Assembly (NCBI GenBank): GCA_943349825.1
Contig: CALQZQ010000003.1
Span: 142,291 to 206,290 of the forward strand
Direction: 5' to 3'
Length of the DNA stretch: 64,000 bases
Source: Candidatus Peribacteria bacterium
GTDB lineage: Bacteria > Patescibacteriota > Gracilibacteria > UBA1369 > 2-02-FULL-48-14
The stretch's first letter is position 1; the number at the start of each line of letters is the position of its first letter. The translations under genes were made by a program, and so were the position numbers. This document shows positions 8,521 to 17,050 of the stretch, piece by piece. The notes beneath the pieces are model-generated. The model worked only from the letters and a program-made list of their open reading frames with translations, was not told the DNA's origin and searched no databases.

Positions 8521-8733
8521 TCAGTTCCACAATAGAGCCTTGAATCGCTTTTCGTCGGACTTATGAACCACGCTCTGGCGTCCACCCATCGTCTTTTGAC
8601 GGGTTGCCTTCTGGTTGAGACGGTGGCTATGAGCCGCTTTCTGCATACGGATTTTCCCGCTACCAGTTACTGTAGCTCGTTTTCGAGCTCCAGAGTGAGT
8701 GCGCTGTTTTCCGGGTTTCGCTTTGCCTGGCAT
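8521..8733 (-). CDS. rpmI: 50S ribosomal protein L35
   Basis: 70 residues. Basic protein with the L35 pattern: MPGKAKPGKQRTHSGARKR, HSHRLNQKATRQK and the R-x-L/V-W-N style end. Located between infC and rplT, the conserved order. TAACCCCAGTAC lies immediately before the ATG, within the end of infC; there is no Shine-Dalgarno sequence. Confidence 0.96.
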   Translation of the reverse strand: MPGKAKPGKQRTHSGARKRATVTGSGKIRMQKAAHSHRLNQKATRQKTMGGRQSVVHKSDEKRFKALLWN

Positions 8734-8743
8734 TGTACTGGGG

Positions 8744-9259
8744 TTATTTGTGCGGTGATAAGATCATAATCAGGCTATTCCCTTGCCGCTTGGGCTCCTG
8801 ATCTATCTTGGCTACGTCGTGAAGCTGTTCCTTCACATAAGTCATTTTCTCGTAACCGAGTTCCATATGTGTAACCTCTCTTCCGCGGAAAATCAAGGTG
8901 AATTTGAGAGAATTGCCGTCTTTCAGGAAGCTCTTACACTGTTTGACCTTCGTATCGATGTCGTTCTTGTCGATGCGAATGGACAGACGAATCCCTTTCA
9001 TCTCACCCCCCTTTTGGTGGGCTTTTTGCTTTTGGTCAGCCTTTCTTTGACGGTACAAGTGCTTTCCAAAGTCCATGATGCGGCACACCGGCGGGAACAC
9101 CGTGGGAGACACCTCAATCAGATCAAGTCCCATCTCTTTGGCCAGGGCCAGCGCTTTCGCGGTGCCCATCACGCCTCCTTGCACATCCGTGCCATCTTCA
9201 GCGATCAACCTTACGGTCTGCGCTTTGATCTCTTCGTTTCTGCGTAATTGTTTAGCTAT
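8744..9259 (-). CDS. infC: Translation initiation factor IF-3, predicted AUA start
   Basis: 171 residues. IF-3 blocks 50S joining and checks the start codon. The first ATG lies too far inside: in-frame codons upstream encode AKQLRRNEEIKAQTVRLIAE, the conserved IF-3 N-terminus. Going upstream the frame reads ATA (9259-9257), CCT, AAC, CTC, TAA, so AUA is the only plausible start before the stop. A TAACTC box (9266-9271) ends 6 nt before it, predicting a leaderless mRNA. infC is known for non-AUG starts (AUU in E. coli), which supports this. The C-terminal domain (SIRIDKNDIDTKVKQ, FRGREVTH) is complete. First gene of the infC-rpmI-rplT operon. Confidence 0.92.
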   Translation of the reverse strand: MAKQLRRNEEIKAQTVRLIAEDGTDVQGGVMGTAKALALAKEMGLDLIEVSPTVFPPVCRIMDFGKHLYRQRKADQKQKAHQKGGEMKGIRLSIRIDKNDIDTKVKQCKSFLKDGNSLKFTLIFRGREVTHMELGYEKMTYVKEQLHDVAKIDQEPKRQGNSLIMILSPHK

Positions 9260-9375
9260 AGGGTTGAGTTAAAAACCGAAGGTGATTGTAGGGATTTTTA
9301 AGGTTGAAGTCAAGGAGTGGTGCCAGCGCAGAGCAGGTATTGAGATTCCAGGTCTTTTCCTCTACCCTATACGCT

Positions 9376-10053
9376 ATGAAACAACTCCATATTCCCGGCG
9401 ACTGGGCCGCGCCCATGGCCTTTGCACTCGTAGGCGCGGGTATCTTTTTGAGAGACATGTGGGCTTCTGAGCAGTACGACATGCCTGGAGGAAATATTAT
9501 AGCAGGGATTTTCCTGGTAGTGGCTGCCTTTTTGTCTGTGGCCGCTGTGCGGGGCCGAAGCATCCAAGACTCTGCCACGGTTTATTACAGCGATGCAAAA
9601 CCGACTGAGTTTGTCTTTGTAGCTTTTGGTGCCGGCTTCTTGTTTCTCGCCGTCTTCGGCCTTGCATCCGTGATTCAAGAAAAATACTTAGCTGGAATCG
9701 TATTGGCACTCATTATGAGTTACGGCGTCTTCTACTTGGTATACATAATACTTCTGAAAGTGCATATTGTGGTCTTCAATACGGACAAAACCTTTCTGAC
9801 CATGCAGGGTAAACCCTGGTCATTCACACGCCATTATAAAGCCAGTGACTTCAGCAGCTTGAGCATGGGAATACAATACGATGGAAAAGTAGCAAGAAGT
9901 CATGGGCCCACTAAAATGTACTGCACCTTCGCCGTGAACGGAGAAAAAAAGGTCTTACTCCTGCGCGACACCTCGATCGAAAAAGCACGCGAAACAGTCA
10001 AGAACATCACCCGCCTCACGGGACTCAAGTTGGTCGGTGAAGAACCCAAGTAA
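9376..10053 (+). CDS. Membrane protein with four helices and a PH-like C-terminal domain
   Basis: 225 residues. Two hydrophobic pairs at about residues 13-28 and 42-60, then 80-100 and 105-130, followed by a soluble stretch (residues 130-225) that begins VVFNTDKTFLTMQGKPWSF, like the first strands of bacterial PH-type domains. No catalytic motif. ATG 9376 chosen over an upstream in-frame codon because TACCCT/CTATAC lies just before it. Divergent from infC; ends 13 nt before ispG. Function unknown. Confidence 0.65.
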   Translation: MKQLHIPGDWAAPMAFALVGAGIFLRDMWASEQYDMPGGNIIAGIFLVVAAFLSVAAVRGRSIQDSATVYYSDAKPTEFVFVAFGAGFLFLAVFGLASVIQEKYLAGIVLALIMSYGVFYLVYIILLKVHIVVFNTDKTFLTMQGKPWSFTRHYKASDFSSLSMGIQYDGKVARSHGPTKMYCTFAVNGEKKVLLLRDTSIEKARETVKNITRLTGLKLVGEEPK

Positions 10054-10066
10054 TAAGCCACCTCCA

Positions 10067-11146
10067 ATGTCTATTCCCCGACGACAAACCCGAACCTGCA
10101 CCATTGGCATCGATCCCGCCAAGCGCGTGTTCGTGGGCAGTGAGCACCCCGTGGCCATCCAAACCATGTGCATGGGCAAAACCGAAGACGTGGCCGGGTG
10201 CATCGCGGAGGTCAAAACCGTGGAAGACTTGGGCTGCGATGTGATCCGCCTGGCCATGCCGAGCCTGGACGCCGCCAAAGCCATCGAGCCGATCAAAGCA
10301 AAAACCAAACTCCCCATCGTCGCAGACATTCACTTCGACCCCCGCCTCGCCATCGCTGCGCTGGACTACGGCGCCGACAAAATCCGCATCAACCCCGGGA
10401 ATTTTTTTGATAAAAGCTACCTTGAAAAAGTCATCACGCTGGCTGCCAAAAAAGGAGCAGCGCTGCGCATTGGCGTGAACGCCGGTTCTTTGGAAAAAGA
10501 TTTGTGGGAAAAACACGGCGCCCCTACCGCGGAAGCCCTCGCCGAATCCGCCCTTCGCTGGGTGAAATTCGTGGAGGATCTTGGATTTTTTAACTTCGTG
10601 GTCTCCATCAAAAGTGAACGCGTGCCCGTGATGGTGGAGGCCTACCAACGCTTTGCCGCTGCCGGCAACGATGTGCCTCTGCACCTCGGAGTCACGCACG
10701 CCGGACTACTGATTCCCGGCACCGTCAAAAACGCGCTCGGCATCGGCACGCTGCTGATGCAAGGCATCGGTGACACCATCCGCGCGTCCATCACGGACGA
10801 CATTGTGAAAGAAGTCGAAGTCTGCAAAAGCATTTTGAAAGCCATCGGCCTCTACGAAAAAGAACCGGACATCATCGCCTGCCCCACCTGCGGCCGCATC
10901 GAAGTGGACCTTCCGCAAATGGTGGAAAAAGTCACCGCCGCCCTCGCCCACCTCAAAAAACCCGTGCGCGTCGCCGTGATGGGTTGCGTGGTGAACTCCG
11001 TGGGCGAAGCCAAAGAATCCGACTTCGCCATCGCCTCCGGCAAACACGCCGGCGCCCTTTACTACAAAGGCGAACTCTACAAAGCTAATGTGCCGGAAGC
11101 GGAGCTGGTGCCGGAACTTTTAAAACTAATCGAAGAAAAAACATGA
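10067..11146 (+). CDS. ispG: 4-hydroxy-3-methylbut-2-en-1-yl diphosphate synthase
   Basis: 359 residues, the compact bacterial form. Converts methylerythritol cyclodiphosphate to HMBPP, the penultimate MEP step. The TIM-barrel part shows R-x-T-R-T-x-x-x-x-IG, VAIQTMCMGKT, LPIVADIHFDPRLA and DKIRINPGN. The [4Fe-4S] cysteines are ACPTCGR (about residues 271 and 274) and MGCVVN (about 306). Start ATG 10067 fits the conserved MSIPRRQTR beginning better than the in-frame codon 30 nt upstream. Overlaps the next membrane protein gene as ATGA. Confidence 0.97.
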   Translation: MSIPRRQTRTCTIGIDPAKRVFVGSEHPVAIQTMCMGKTEDVAGCIAEVKTVEDLGCDVIRLAMPSLDAAKAIEPIKAKTKLPIVADIHFDPRLAIAALDYGADKIRINPGNFFDKSYLEKVITLAAKKGAALRIGVNAGSLEKDLWEKHGAPTAEALAESALRWVKFVEDLGFFNFVVSIKSERVPVMVEAYQRFAAAGNDVPLHLGVTHAGLLIPGTVKNALGIGTLLMQGIGDTIRASITDDIVKEVEVCKSILKAIGLYEKEPDIIACPTCGRIEVDLPQMVEKVTAALAHLKKPVRVAVMGCVVNSVGEAKESDFAIASGKHAGALYYKGELYKANVPEAELVPELLKLIEEKT

Positions 11147-11919
11147 TCCACAAAAACTCTAAATGGAAGCTCACCTTCAAAACCTTGCCCTTTGTGGTCC
11201 TCGTGCTGGTTTTAAAACTAGCGGTGCATGAGCTTGGCTACGAAGTGCTGTCTTTGACGGCACTGTTCACGGCTATCATCTCCGCCAACATCTTTTTGAT
11301 TGGGTTTCTGATTTCCGGTACGCTGGTGGATTACAAGGAAAGTGAAAAAATTCCAAGCGATTTAGCCTCGAGCATTCAAAGCCTTGGGGATGAAGGGCTC
11401 ATACTTTATACGAGCAAAAAAGCACCTGCAGCTAAGACTTACTTGAGTAAAGTGCTTGCCCTCAATCAGGCGCTGCTCGAGTGGTTTCACAAAAAAGAAA
11501 AAACAGACTCAGTGATGAAAAAAATCACCAGCCTCAACGAAGACTTCCTCGCCTTCGAAAGTCTCACTCAAGCAAACTTCATCACCCGCTTAAAGCAGGA
11601 GCAAAACCTGCTTCGAAAAACCATCAACCGCGCACAAGTGATTCGCGAAACCTCCTTTTTAGCAACAGGTTATGCGGTGGCAGAAATCATCACGGTCATT
11701 TTGGTGGTGGCGCTCGTGTTTATTCACATGGAGCCCTTTTACGAAAGTCTTTTCTTCGCGACGTTCATCAGTTTTATGCTCATCTACATGATTTTCTTCA
11801 TCAAAGATTTGGACAATCCTTTCGATTACAGCTCCGAAATAGCAGAAGAAGTTTCTTTAAAGCCTTTGGTGGAAAGTCATAGGAGGCTTGAAGCCGATTG
11901 CAATTTCCTTAAAAAATGA
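11143..11919 (+). CDS. Membrane protein, bestrophin/DUF4239-like
   Basis: 258 residues with four predicted helices: two near the N-terminus (about 13-31 and 38-60), a cytoplasmic helical middle with coiled-coil character, and two near the C-terminus (about 170-195 and 198-220), followed by IFFIKDLDNPFDY. A D-NPF motif after the last helix is also seen in bestrophin-like DUF4239 proteins, so I suggest that family with low confidence. Translationally coupled to ispG and to the lipoprotein gene by ATGA overlaps at both ends. Confidence 0.6.
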   Translation: MIHKNSKWKLTFKTLPFVVLVLVLKLAVHELGYEVLSLTALFTAIISANIFLIGFLISGTLVDYKESEKIPSDLASSIQSLGDEGLILYTSKKAPAAKTYLSKVLALNQALLEWFHKKEKTDSVMKKITSLNEDFLAFESLTQANFITRLKQEQNLLRKTINRAQVIRETSFLATGYAVAEIITVILVVALVFIHMEPFYESLFFATFISFMLIYMIFFIKDLDNPFDYSSEIAEEVSLKPLVESHRRLEADCNFLKK

Positions 11920-12656
11920 AAACACTCGCAATGCGCCCATTCACACGTCCTCTCCTCGGCCTCTTCCTCACCTTCACTTTGACATGGTCCGCTTGCTCAT
12001 CCGGCACGCCGGAAGTCACGAGCAGTGGGAACGACAAAATCCCCGTCGCTGCTGAGGAAGAATTGCTTAAGCTTTTTGATGTTTACCAGTTGAATGTGGA
12101 GGCGCACCTGAATCAGCCCGAACTGTATACCTTCATCTACTACTCTCTACTCTACACCGGTGAAACTTATTCGCACAATTTGGGAGGCGTCACTACCAAC
12201 CAAGTCTTCTTCAACGAAGACGGACGGGAAGCCGTATACGATGCAGATGGGAACTCAGTGGAAGACTGTACCAATAAAGGCAGTTACAACTACTACCTTT
12301 ACAACAAAGATCCCTTTTTGCATTTTGTTTATGATTCCTATCCGTGGATAATTTGGGGTGGTTGCGAAACGGACACCAGCACTGTGGAAGAACGCGTCGA
12401 AGCTTATGCACGCGATTTTCTCAATGGAGCCTCAATATTCAAACCTCATTGGGACGAGGTAGAAGCCATGGATCCAGTCTTGGTGACAGACAAAGGAGAC
12501 GTCGTGGCACTCAACTTATTCATCAAAATTTTTCAAACTGACGAACTTAGCAATTATAAATACGACGGCACAGATCCATGGGTCACTGATGAATCCGCAT
12601 TCGAACTGTTTTCAACACAAGTGAAAGAAATCATGCTGCAGGTTTTAGTGGAGTAG
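11916..12656 (+). CDS. Lipoprotein of unknown function
   Basis: 246 residues. N-terminus MKTLAMRPFTRPLLGLFLTFTLTWSAC carries a lipoprotein-type signal with a WSAC lipobox at about Cys-27. The mature part is acidic and rich in Tyr/Asp (TFIYYSLLYTGETY, YNYYLYNKD). Overlaps the preceding membrane protein gene as ATGA, so it is in the ispG operon. No recognised domain. Confidence 0.65.
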   Translation: MKTLAMRPFTRPLLGLFLTFTLTWSACSSGTPEVTSSGNDKIPVAAEEELLKLFDVYQLNVEAHLNQPELYTFIYYSLLYTGETYSHNLGGVTTNQVFFNEDGREAVYDADGNSVEDCTNKGSYNYYLYNKDPFLHFVYDSYPWIIWGGCETDTSTVEERVEAYARDFLNGASIFKPHWDEVEAMDPVLVTDKGDVVALNLFIKIFQTDELSNYKYDGTDPWVTDESAFELFSTQVKEIMLQVLVE

Positions 12657-12703
12657 ACCGCCTTCGAGGGATAGGTTAAAATGCGGCCTACTCAACGAAT
12701 TCA

Positions 12704-13774
12704 ATGAAAACCCTCGCTCTTTTCGGTTCCACCGGCTCCATCGGCAAACAAACGTTGGAAGTGCTCCGCGCTTTCCCCGGCGAATTTGAAGTGGTGGGAC
12801 TGACGGCGCTCACCAACGCCGAACTCCTTGCCGAACAAGCCGCATCTTTGCACGTGCAAACTTTCCTCGCCCCCACTCCCGAACAAATCGACGCCCTCAT
12901 TGACCGCGCCGACTATGTCATCAACGCCGTGCCCGGTTTCGACGGACTCGCCATTTCTTTGGCCGCCGTGAACGCCGGAAAAATTCTACTGAGCGCGAAC
13001 AAAGAATCCCTCGCCATCGCGGGCCGCTTCCTCCGCGAACTCGCCCAAAAAACCGGCGCCGAAATCCGCCCGCTCGACAGCGAAGCTTCCGCCATTTGGC
13101 AGCTGCTCACCGAGCACGAAGAAATTTCTTCCGTCACCCTCACCTGCTCCGGCGGTCCCTTCCGCGGCCTCACCACCGCCGAGCTCGCAAGCGTCACCAT
13201 CGAACAAGCCCTCGCCCACCCCACGTGGAAAATGGGCCCAAAAGTGTCCATCGATTCCGCAACCCTCATCAACAAAATCCTCGAAGTCTACGAAGTCCAC
13301 AATCTCTTCGACATTCCTCTCAAAGACATCCACATCACCATTCATCCGCAGAGCCTCGTGCACAGCATGGTCCACACCAAAACCGGCGCCACCAAAATGC
13401 ACATCACGCAAAACGACATGCGCCTCTTCATTTCCTACGCGCTGCACTACCCCGAGCAACCCGACTGTCCCTGGCCCATCGAACGTCACCGCCGCAGCGA
13501 AATGGATTTTACTCCGCCCGATTCAAAAACTTTCCGCAGCCTTCAGTGGTTCGAGCTCCACAAAGGCAATCCCAATTTCCCGATTATTTTGAACGCGCTC
13601 AACGATCTTGCCGTGGCCCGCTTTCTTCGTGGTGAAATTTCTTTCCTCGGTATTTATGATTTTATCGAAAAAGGGCTGGAGCGCTATCTCTGGGAAACCC
13701 CACCCAGTTCACTAGAAGAAATGCTCAGGTTCCACGGAAAAATACAAGCTGGATTCCGTACTCCAATTATGTAG
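12704..13774 (+). CDS. dxr: 1-deoxy-D-xylulose 5-phosphate reductoisomerase
   Basis: 356 residues (E. coli about 398). First committed MEP step, NADPH-dependent. N-terminal FGSTGSIGKQTLE Rossmann motif at residue 7, LLSANKESLAIAG, the metal site in RPLDSEASAIWQ, then SGGPFRG, HPTWKMGPKVSIDSATLINK and HPQSLVHSMV. All catalytic motifs are intact; the C-terminal helical domain is shortened. Preceded by TAAAAT (12677-12682). Gene symbol dxr (also ispC). Confidence 0.97.
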   Translation: MKTLALFGSTGSIGKQTLEVLRAFPGEFEVVGLTALTNAELLAEQAASLHVQTFLAPTPEQIDALIDRADYVINAVPGFDGLAISLAAVNAGKILLSANKESLAIAGRFLRELAQKTGAEIRPLDSEASAIWQLLTEHEEISSVTLTCSGGPFRGLTTAELASVTIEQALAHPTWKMGPKVSIDSATLINKILEVYEVHNLFDIPLKDIHITIHPQSLVHSMVHTKTGATKMHITQNDMRLFISYALHYPEQPDCPWPIERHRRSEMDFTPPDSKTFRSLQWFELHKGNPNFPIILNALNDLAVARFLRGEISFLGIYDFIEKGLERYLWETPPSSLEEMLRFHGKIQAGFRTPIM

Positions 13775-13800
13775 ACTAAGACCACTTAATACAAACCCCT

Positions 13801-14964
13801 ATGCGTCAAATCTTCAAAATAAGTTTGCTCAGCCTCCTCGCTTTATCGGCATGCACGAGTACGCCCTCCACCACTGTTTCAACAAGCAACGAACCCACAG
13901 AGCAACAAGTGGAAGCTCAAGAAATAGTTTGGGAAAACATGAACCTCTCCGAACAACTGGATATACAAGTGCAGAATGTGCCAGCGCTCCTCTACTCTCA
14001 AGAGGGCACTATAGTGGGGAGCTTTTACGACGAAAACAGAGTCAGCTATATAGTGCGTAGTGAAGATTTGGGCGACACGTGGACCAAGCATGCTCTAGAC
14101 AAAGAAATCACCAATCCAAGAGTGCTTTTGGAAGCAAAGGACGGCACCATTTATTTGGGGGCCGGTGTTACCGGAACAGCGAGCCCTATTTGGAGCAGTA
14201 GTGATGATGGGAAAACCTGGAAAGATCTAGGCCAAGGTGTTCTCCCCAATCAAAGCGCGAAAACCGTTTGGGATATTCTGGAACTTCCAACAGGAGAAAT
14301 TCTTCTCGCAACCGATTCTCTTGCAAATGATCCCAAGCAAGACAATCCCGGTATCTACCAGTGGGATGGAAAAAACTTGAGCGAATTCGCACAGCTCCCC
14401 GGTTTAGGAGTTCTCAGTTTAGCCATAGATGCAGAGGGCACCATCTACGCAGCCACGGAAGAAAGCGCAGAGCACGACGATCCAGCGCTTGCGGGGCAGG
14501 CTCACGTATTCCGATCTACGGATGGGGGAAAAACATGGACAGACACGGGTCTTTTAGATGGAGCGAACCGCGTCTACACACTTCTGGTCCTTTCCGATGG
14601 AGAGACCCTCATGGCCGGAACGGGTATCCGTGGTGAACTGTACCGAAGCACCGATCAAGGAGACACCTGGATTCGCCTCGAACACACCCCACAAGGAGTG
14701 AAAACCGCACAAGAAAACAAGGTCGAAATGAAAGGTGCGGTGTCTCGTATTTATAACCTTTTGGAAACAGACGAGGGAATCATTTTGGCCGGCACAGGCA
14801 ATAGTACTGGGGATGTTTTTCAACTCGATGAAAAGGATCAGTGGACTCTCACAGCAAAAGACCATCAATCCATCGTAGTATGGGGGCTGCTACAAACACC
14901 AGACGGCACGCTGTGGGCAGGCACAGGTTCCTATGGAGGAGATATTTTGAAGTTCAAGCCATGA
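13801..14964 (+). CDS. Lipoprotein with BNR/Asp-box beta-propeller
   Basis: 387 residues. Signal MRQIFKISLLSLLALSAC with a lipobox at Cys-18. The mature part has repeated Asp-box sequences typical of sialidase-like or photosystem-stability-factor-like propellers: SEDLGDTWTKH, SSDDGKTWKDLG, STDGGKTWTDTG and STDQGDTWIRLE, spaced about 60-70 residues. No sialidase catalytic residues are apparent, so this is probably a structural or binding propeller on the cell surface. A TAATAC box at 13787-13792 puts the predicted start 2 nt before the ATG. Ends in an ATGA overlap with ispDF. Confidence 0.8.
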   Translation: MRQIFKISLLSLLALSACTSTPSTTVSTSNEPTEQQVEAQEIVWENMNLSEQLDIQVQNVPALLYSQEGTIVGSFYDENRVSYIVRSEDLGDTWTKHALDKEITNPRVLLEAKDGTIYLGAGVTGTASPIWSSSDDGKTWKDLGQGVLPNQSAKTVWDILELPTGEILLATDSLANDPKQDNPGIYQWDGKNLSEFAQLPGLGVLSLAIDAEGTIYAATEESAEHDDPALAGQAHVFRSTDGGKTWTDTGLLDGANRVYTLLVLSDGETLMAGTGIRGELYRSTDQGDTWIRLEHTPQGVKTAQENKVEMKGAVSRIYNLLETDEGIILAGTGNSTGDVFQLDEKDQWTLTAKDHQSIVVWGLLQTPDGTLWAGTGSYGGDILKFKP

Positions 14965-16022
14965 ACGTCGCCATCGTTTTAGCCGCCGGAAAATCCACGC
15001 GAGCCGGACAAAATAAACTTTGGGCAAAAGTTTGGGGTGCGCCGCTGTGGACGCTTTCTTACAAAACTTTTCTCGCGCACCGCGCTGTAGATCGCATCAT
15101 TGTGGTCGTGCCCAAAGGCGACGAACTCCGTTTCCTACCTTTCATCGATTCCGCGAAAACCGTGATCGTGACGGGCGGCGAAACCCGCATGCAGTCCTTT
15201 AAAAACGGACTCGCCTCCGCCGGTGAACTGAACCCCGATGACGTGATTCTGGATCACAACGCCGCGAATCCCAATGTGACCGCGGAAGAAATCACCGAGG
15301 TCATCAAAGTCGCACAAAAAGTCGGAGCCGCTGCCGTCTATCACGAAGTCGTAGACACCGTGCTGGAAGTTGGCGAAAAAACCGAAGCCAAAAATCGCGC
15401 CAATTTCCGTCTGATGCAAACGCCTCAAGCAGTCTGCGGAGACGTGCTGCAAGAAATCGAACTGGGAGACGCCACAGACCTCAGCACCGCGCTGCTCCCG
15501 CACCTCAACGTGGGGCTGGTTCTCGCCAGTCCGCTCAATAAAAAAATCACCACCGCAGAAGACCTCGCGGCTCTGTGCGCACAGACTTACCTCGGCGAAG
15601 ACTCGCACCGTTTTTCCAATGAAGGAACGCTCACCCTCGGCGGCCTCAGCATTCCGGACCTCCCCAAGCTCGAAGCCAACTCCGACGGGGACGTGATCCT
15701 TCACGCCATCGGCCGCGCCCTGGCCCAAGCCACTGGCCAGAACTTTTCCGAAGTCGCAGACCCGCTTTTCCTTTCCGGCGATCAAGACAGCCGCGACTAC
15801 CTCGCGCCGCTGCTGGAAAACATCACCGTTCGCAGCGTCTCTCTCAGCCTCGAATGCGCTCGCCCAAAAATCGATCCGCTCATTCCGGCGCTCCAATCTT
15901 CCCTCGCGGCCATCCTGCACATCGAGCAAATTCACATTTCTGCCCACACCGGCGAAGACCTCAGCGCCTTCGGTCGTGGCGAAGGAATTCGCTGTACGGC
16001 GGTAATACAAGTGCTAAAGTAA
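14961..16022 (+). CDS. ispDF: Bifunctional IspD-IspF (MEP cytidylyltransferase / MEcPP synthase)
   Basis: 353 residues. Residues 1-205: cytidylyltransferase, IVLAAGKSTRAG and RLMQTPQAV, converting MEP plus CTP to CDP-ME. Residues 210-353: cyclodiphosphate synthase with DSHRF (Asp/His metal ligands), NSDGDVILHAI (third metal His), and AHTGEDLSAFGRGEGI. Two departures from family norms are visible: HNAANP in place of the usual HDAARP in IspD, and NSDGD in place of HSDGD with loss of the DIG-x-x-FPD segment in IspF. Start ATG 14961 overlaps the propeller gene stop; the frame is open further upstream only as noise. Confidence 0.93.
   Translation: MNVAIVLAAGKSTRAGQNKLWAKVWGAPLWTLSYKTFLAHRAVDRIIVVVPKGDELRFLPFIDSAKTVIVTGGETRMQSFKNGLASAGELNPDDVILDHNAANPNVTAEEITEVIKVAQKVGAAAVYHEVVDTVLEVGEKTEAKNRANFRLMQTPQAVCGDVLQEIELGDATDLSTALLPHLNVGLVLASPLNKKITTAEDLAALCAQTYLGEDSHRFSNEGTLTLGGLSIPDLPKLEANSDGDVILHAIGRALAQATGQNFSEVADPLFLSGDQDSRDYLAPLLENITVRSVSLSLECARPKIDPLIPALQSSLAAILHIEQIHISAHTGEDLSAFGRGEGIRCTAVIQVLK
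15571..15588. repeat. Copy of the TCTGTGCGCACAGACTT palindrome inside ispDF
   Basis: CTCTGTGCGCACAGACTT matches the core of the intergenic repeats at 39911-39934 and 41098-41115. Here it is in frame within the IspF-proximal linker (ALCAQTY). A 14-bp perfect palindrome occurring three times in 64 kb is unlikely to be chance, but coding constraint cannot be excluded. Confidence 0.4.
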
Positions 16023-16044
16023 TCCCATCCCTAACTTCTCTTCC

Positions 16045-16227
16045 ATGAAAGACCAGAAAAAGATTTTCAACACCATTGGTGGCCTCGCAGTAGCGGCCTC
16101 CTTCATTATGTACTCAGTCGGTTCTAGCGACAGCGCCCTCACGGAACTTTTGGACTTTTTCTGGAGCCCTTTGATCCTTGCTGTGGTTTGTTTCATAGCG
16201 GCGAATAAGGCTCCAGCAGGCAAGTAA
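16045..16227 (+). CDS. Small two-helix membrane protein
   Basis: 60 residues with hydrophobic stretches at about 11-25 and 42-54, a basic start (MKDQKK) and a GK end, so probably two membrane helices. It fits tightly between ispDF and ispE: its TAA is directly followed by the ispE ATG. TAACTT at 16032-16037 could give a nearly leaderless transcript. No family recognised. Confidence 0.6.
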   Translation: MKDQKKIFNTIGGLAVAASFIMYSVGSSDSALTELLDFFWSPLILAVVCFIAANKAPAGK

Positions 16228-16923
16228 ATGAGCACGCTCCAGTGCCCAGCCAAAGTGAACTTGTTCCTGGCCATTCGTGGCAAGGATGCTTCTGGCTATC
16301 ATGAAATCGAAACCGTTTTTGCGCGCGTCCCGGAACTTTTCGACGAAATCGAAATCGAGCCGGCTTCGGACTTTTCTTTTCACTGCGAATCTTTGCCCGG
16401 GCAAAGCAACTCCGTAGTCCAAGCGCTCCGTCTCCTGGAAGCGCACACCGGCCGCACTTTCAACTACAAAATCACCCTCACCAAAAACATCCCCCCGCGC
16501 AGCGGACTGGGCGGCGCCTCCAGCGACGCGGCAGCTATTCTGATCTACTTGAACGAAACCGAAAAACTCGGCCTCACGCAGGATGAACTCCAAGCCCTCG
16601 GCGCCCAAATCGGCATGGACGTACCTTTCTTCCTCAGTGGTCACGAAGTCGCTCTGGGCACCCACTACGGCGAAAAAATCACGCCCCTTCCCTCGCTCCC
16701 ACCCAACGTAAAAATCTCCATCGAACTCACTGGCCACGAAATTTCCACGCCAGAGGCTTATGAGCGCTGGGATGAATTTCTCGCGCAGCATCCCGACCAC
16801 ACGGCCCCCATGGACACAAGCCTCCTCTACAACGACTTCGAGCTCATCACTCCCGAGTGCGGCCCCTACTCCAAAACTCGTCACCTCTGCGGCAGCGGCG
16901 GGGCCACTTTTCATATAAGTTAG
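16228..16923 (+). CDS. ispE: 4-diphosphocytidyl-2-C-methyl-D-erythritol kinase (short form)
   Basis: 231 residues (usual length about 280). GHMP kinase fold: CPAKVNLFLAI at the N-terminus (catalytic Lys of A-K-x-N), the ATP-binding PPRSGLGGASSDAAA at about residues 89-103, and IGMDVPFFLSG with the conserved Asp. The last motif CGSGGATF is present but the protein stops 3 residues later, so the usual C-terminal helix-strand unit of about 40 residues is missing. Begins directly after the stop of the small membrane protein. Fourth MEP-pathway gene in the 10-17 kb block. Confidence 0.95.
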   Translation: MSTLQCPAKVNLFLAIRGKDASGYHEIETVFARVPELFDEIEIEPASDFSFHCESLPGQSNSVVQALRLLEAHTGRTFNYKITLTKNIPPRSGLGGASSDAAAILIYLNETEKLGLTQDELQALGAQIGMDVPFFLSGHEVALGTHYGEKITPLPSLPPNVKISIELTGHEISTPEAYERWDEFLAQHPDHTAPMDTSLLYNDFELITPECGPYSKTRHLCGSGGATFHIS

Positions 16924-17011
16924 TTTTGCGCCGTTTTTTGAACAAGTTTTACGACTAGCCTATTTTTTGTCAGGAAAATGTCAGCGAAACGTAAGAAAAA
17001 AGTAAGGTGTT

Positions 17012-17039
17012 TTGTAAGGTCGGGATGTTTGAATAGCTT
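17012..17039 (+). promoter_or_regulatory. Promoter of the tRNA-like RNA
   Basis: TTGTAA (17012-17017), 16 nt, TAGCTT (17034-17039); predicted transcription start about 17046, five nt before the RNA's acceptor stem. Confidence 0.45.
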
Positions 17040-17050
17040 TGTCTAGTCAC

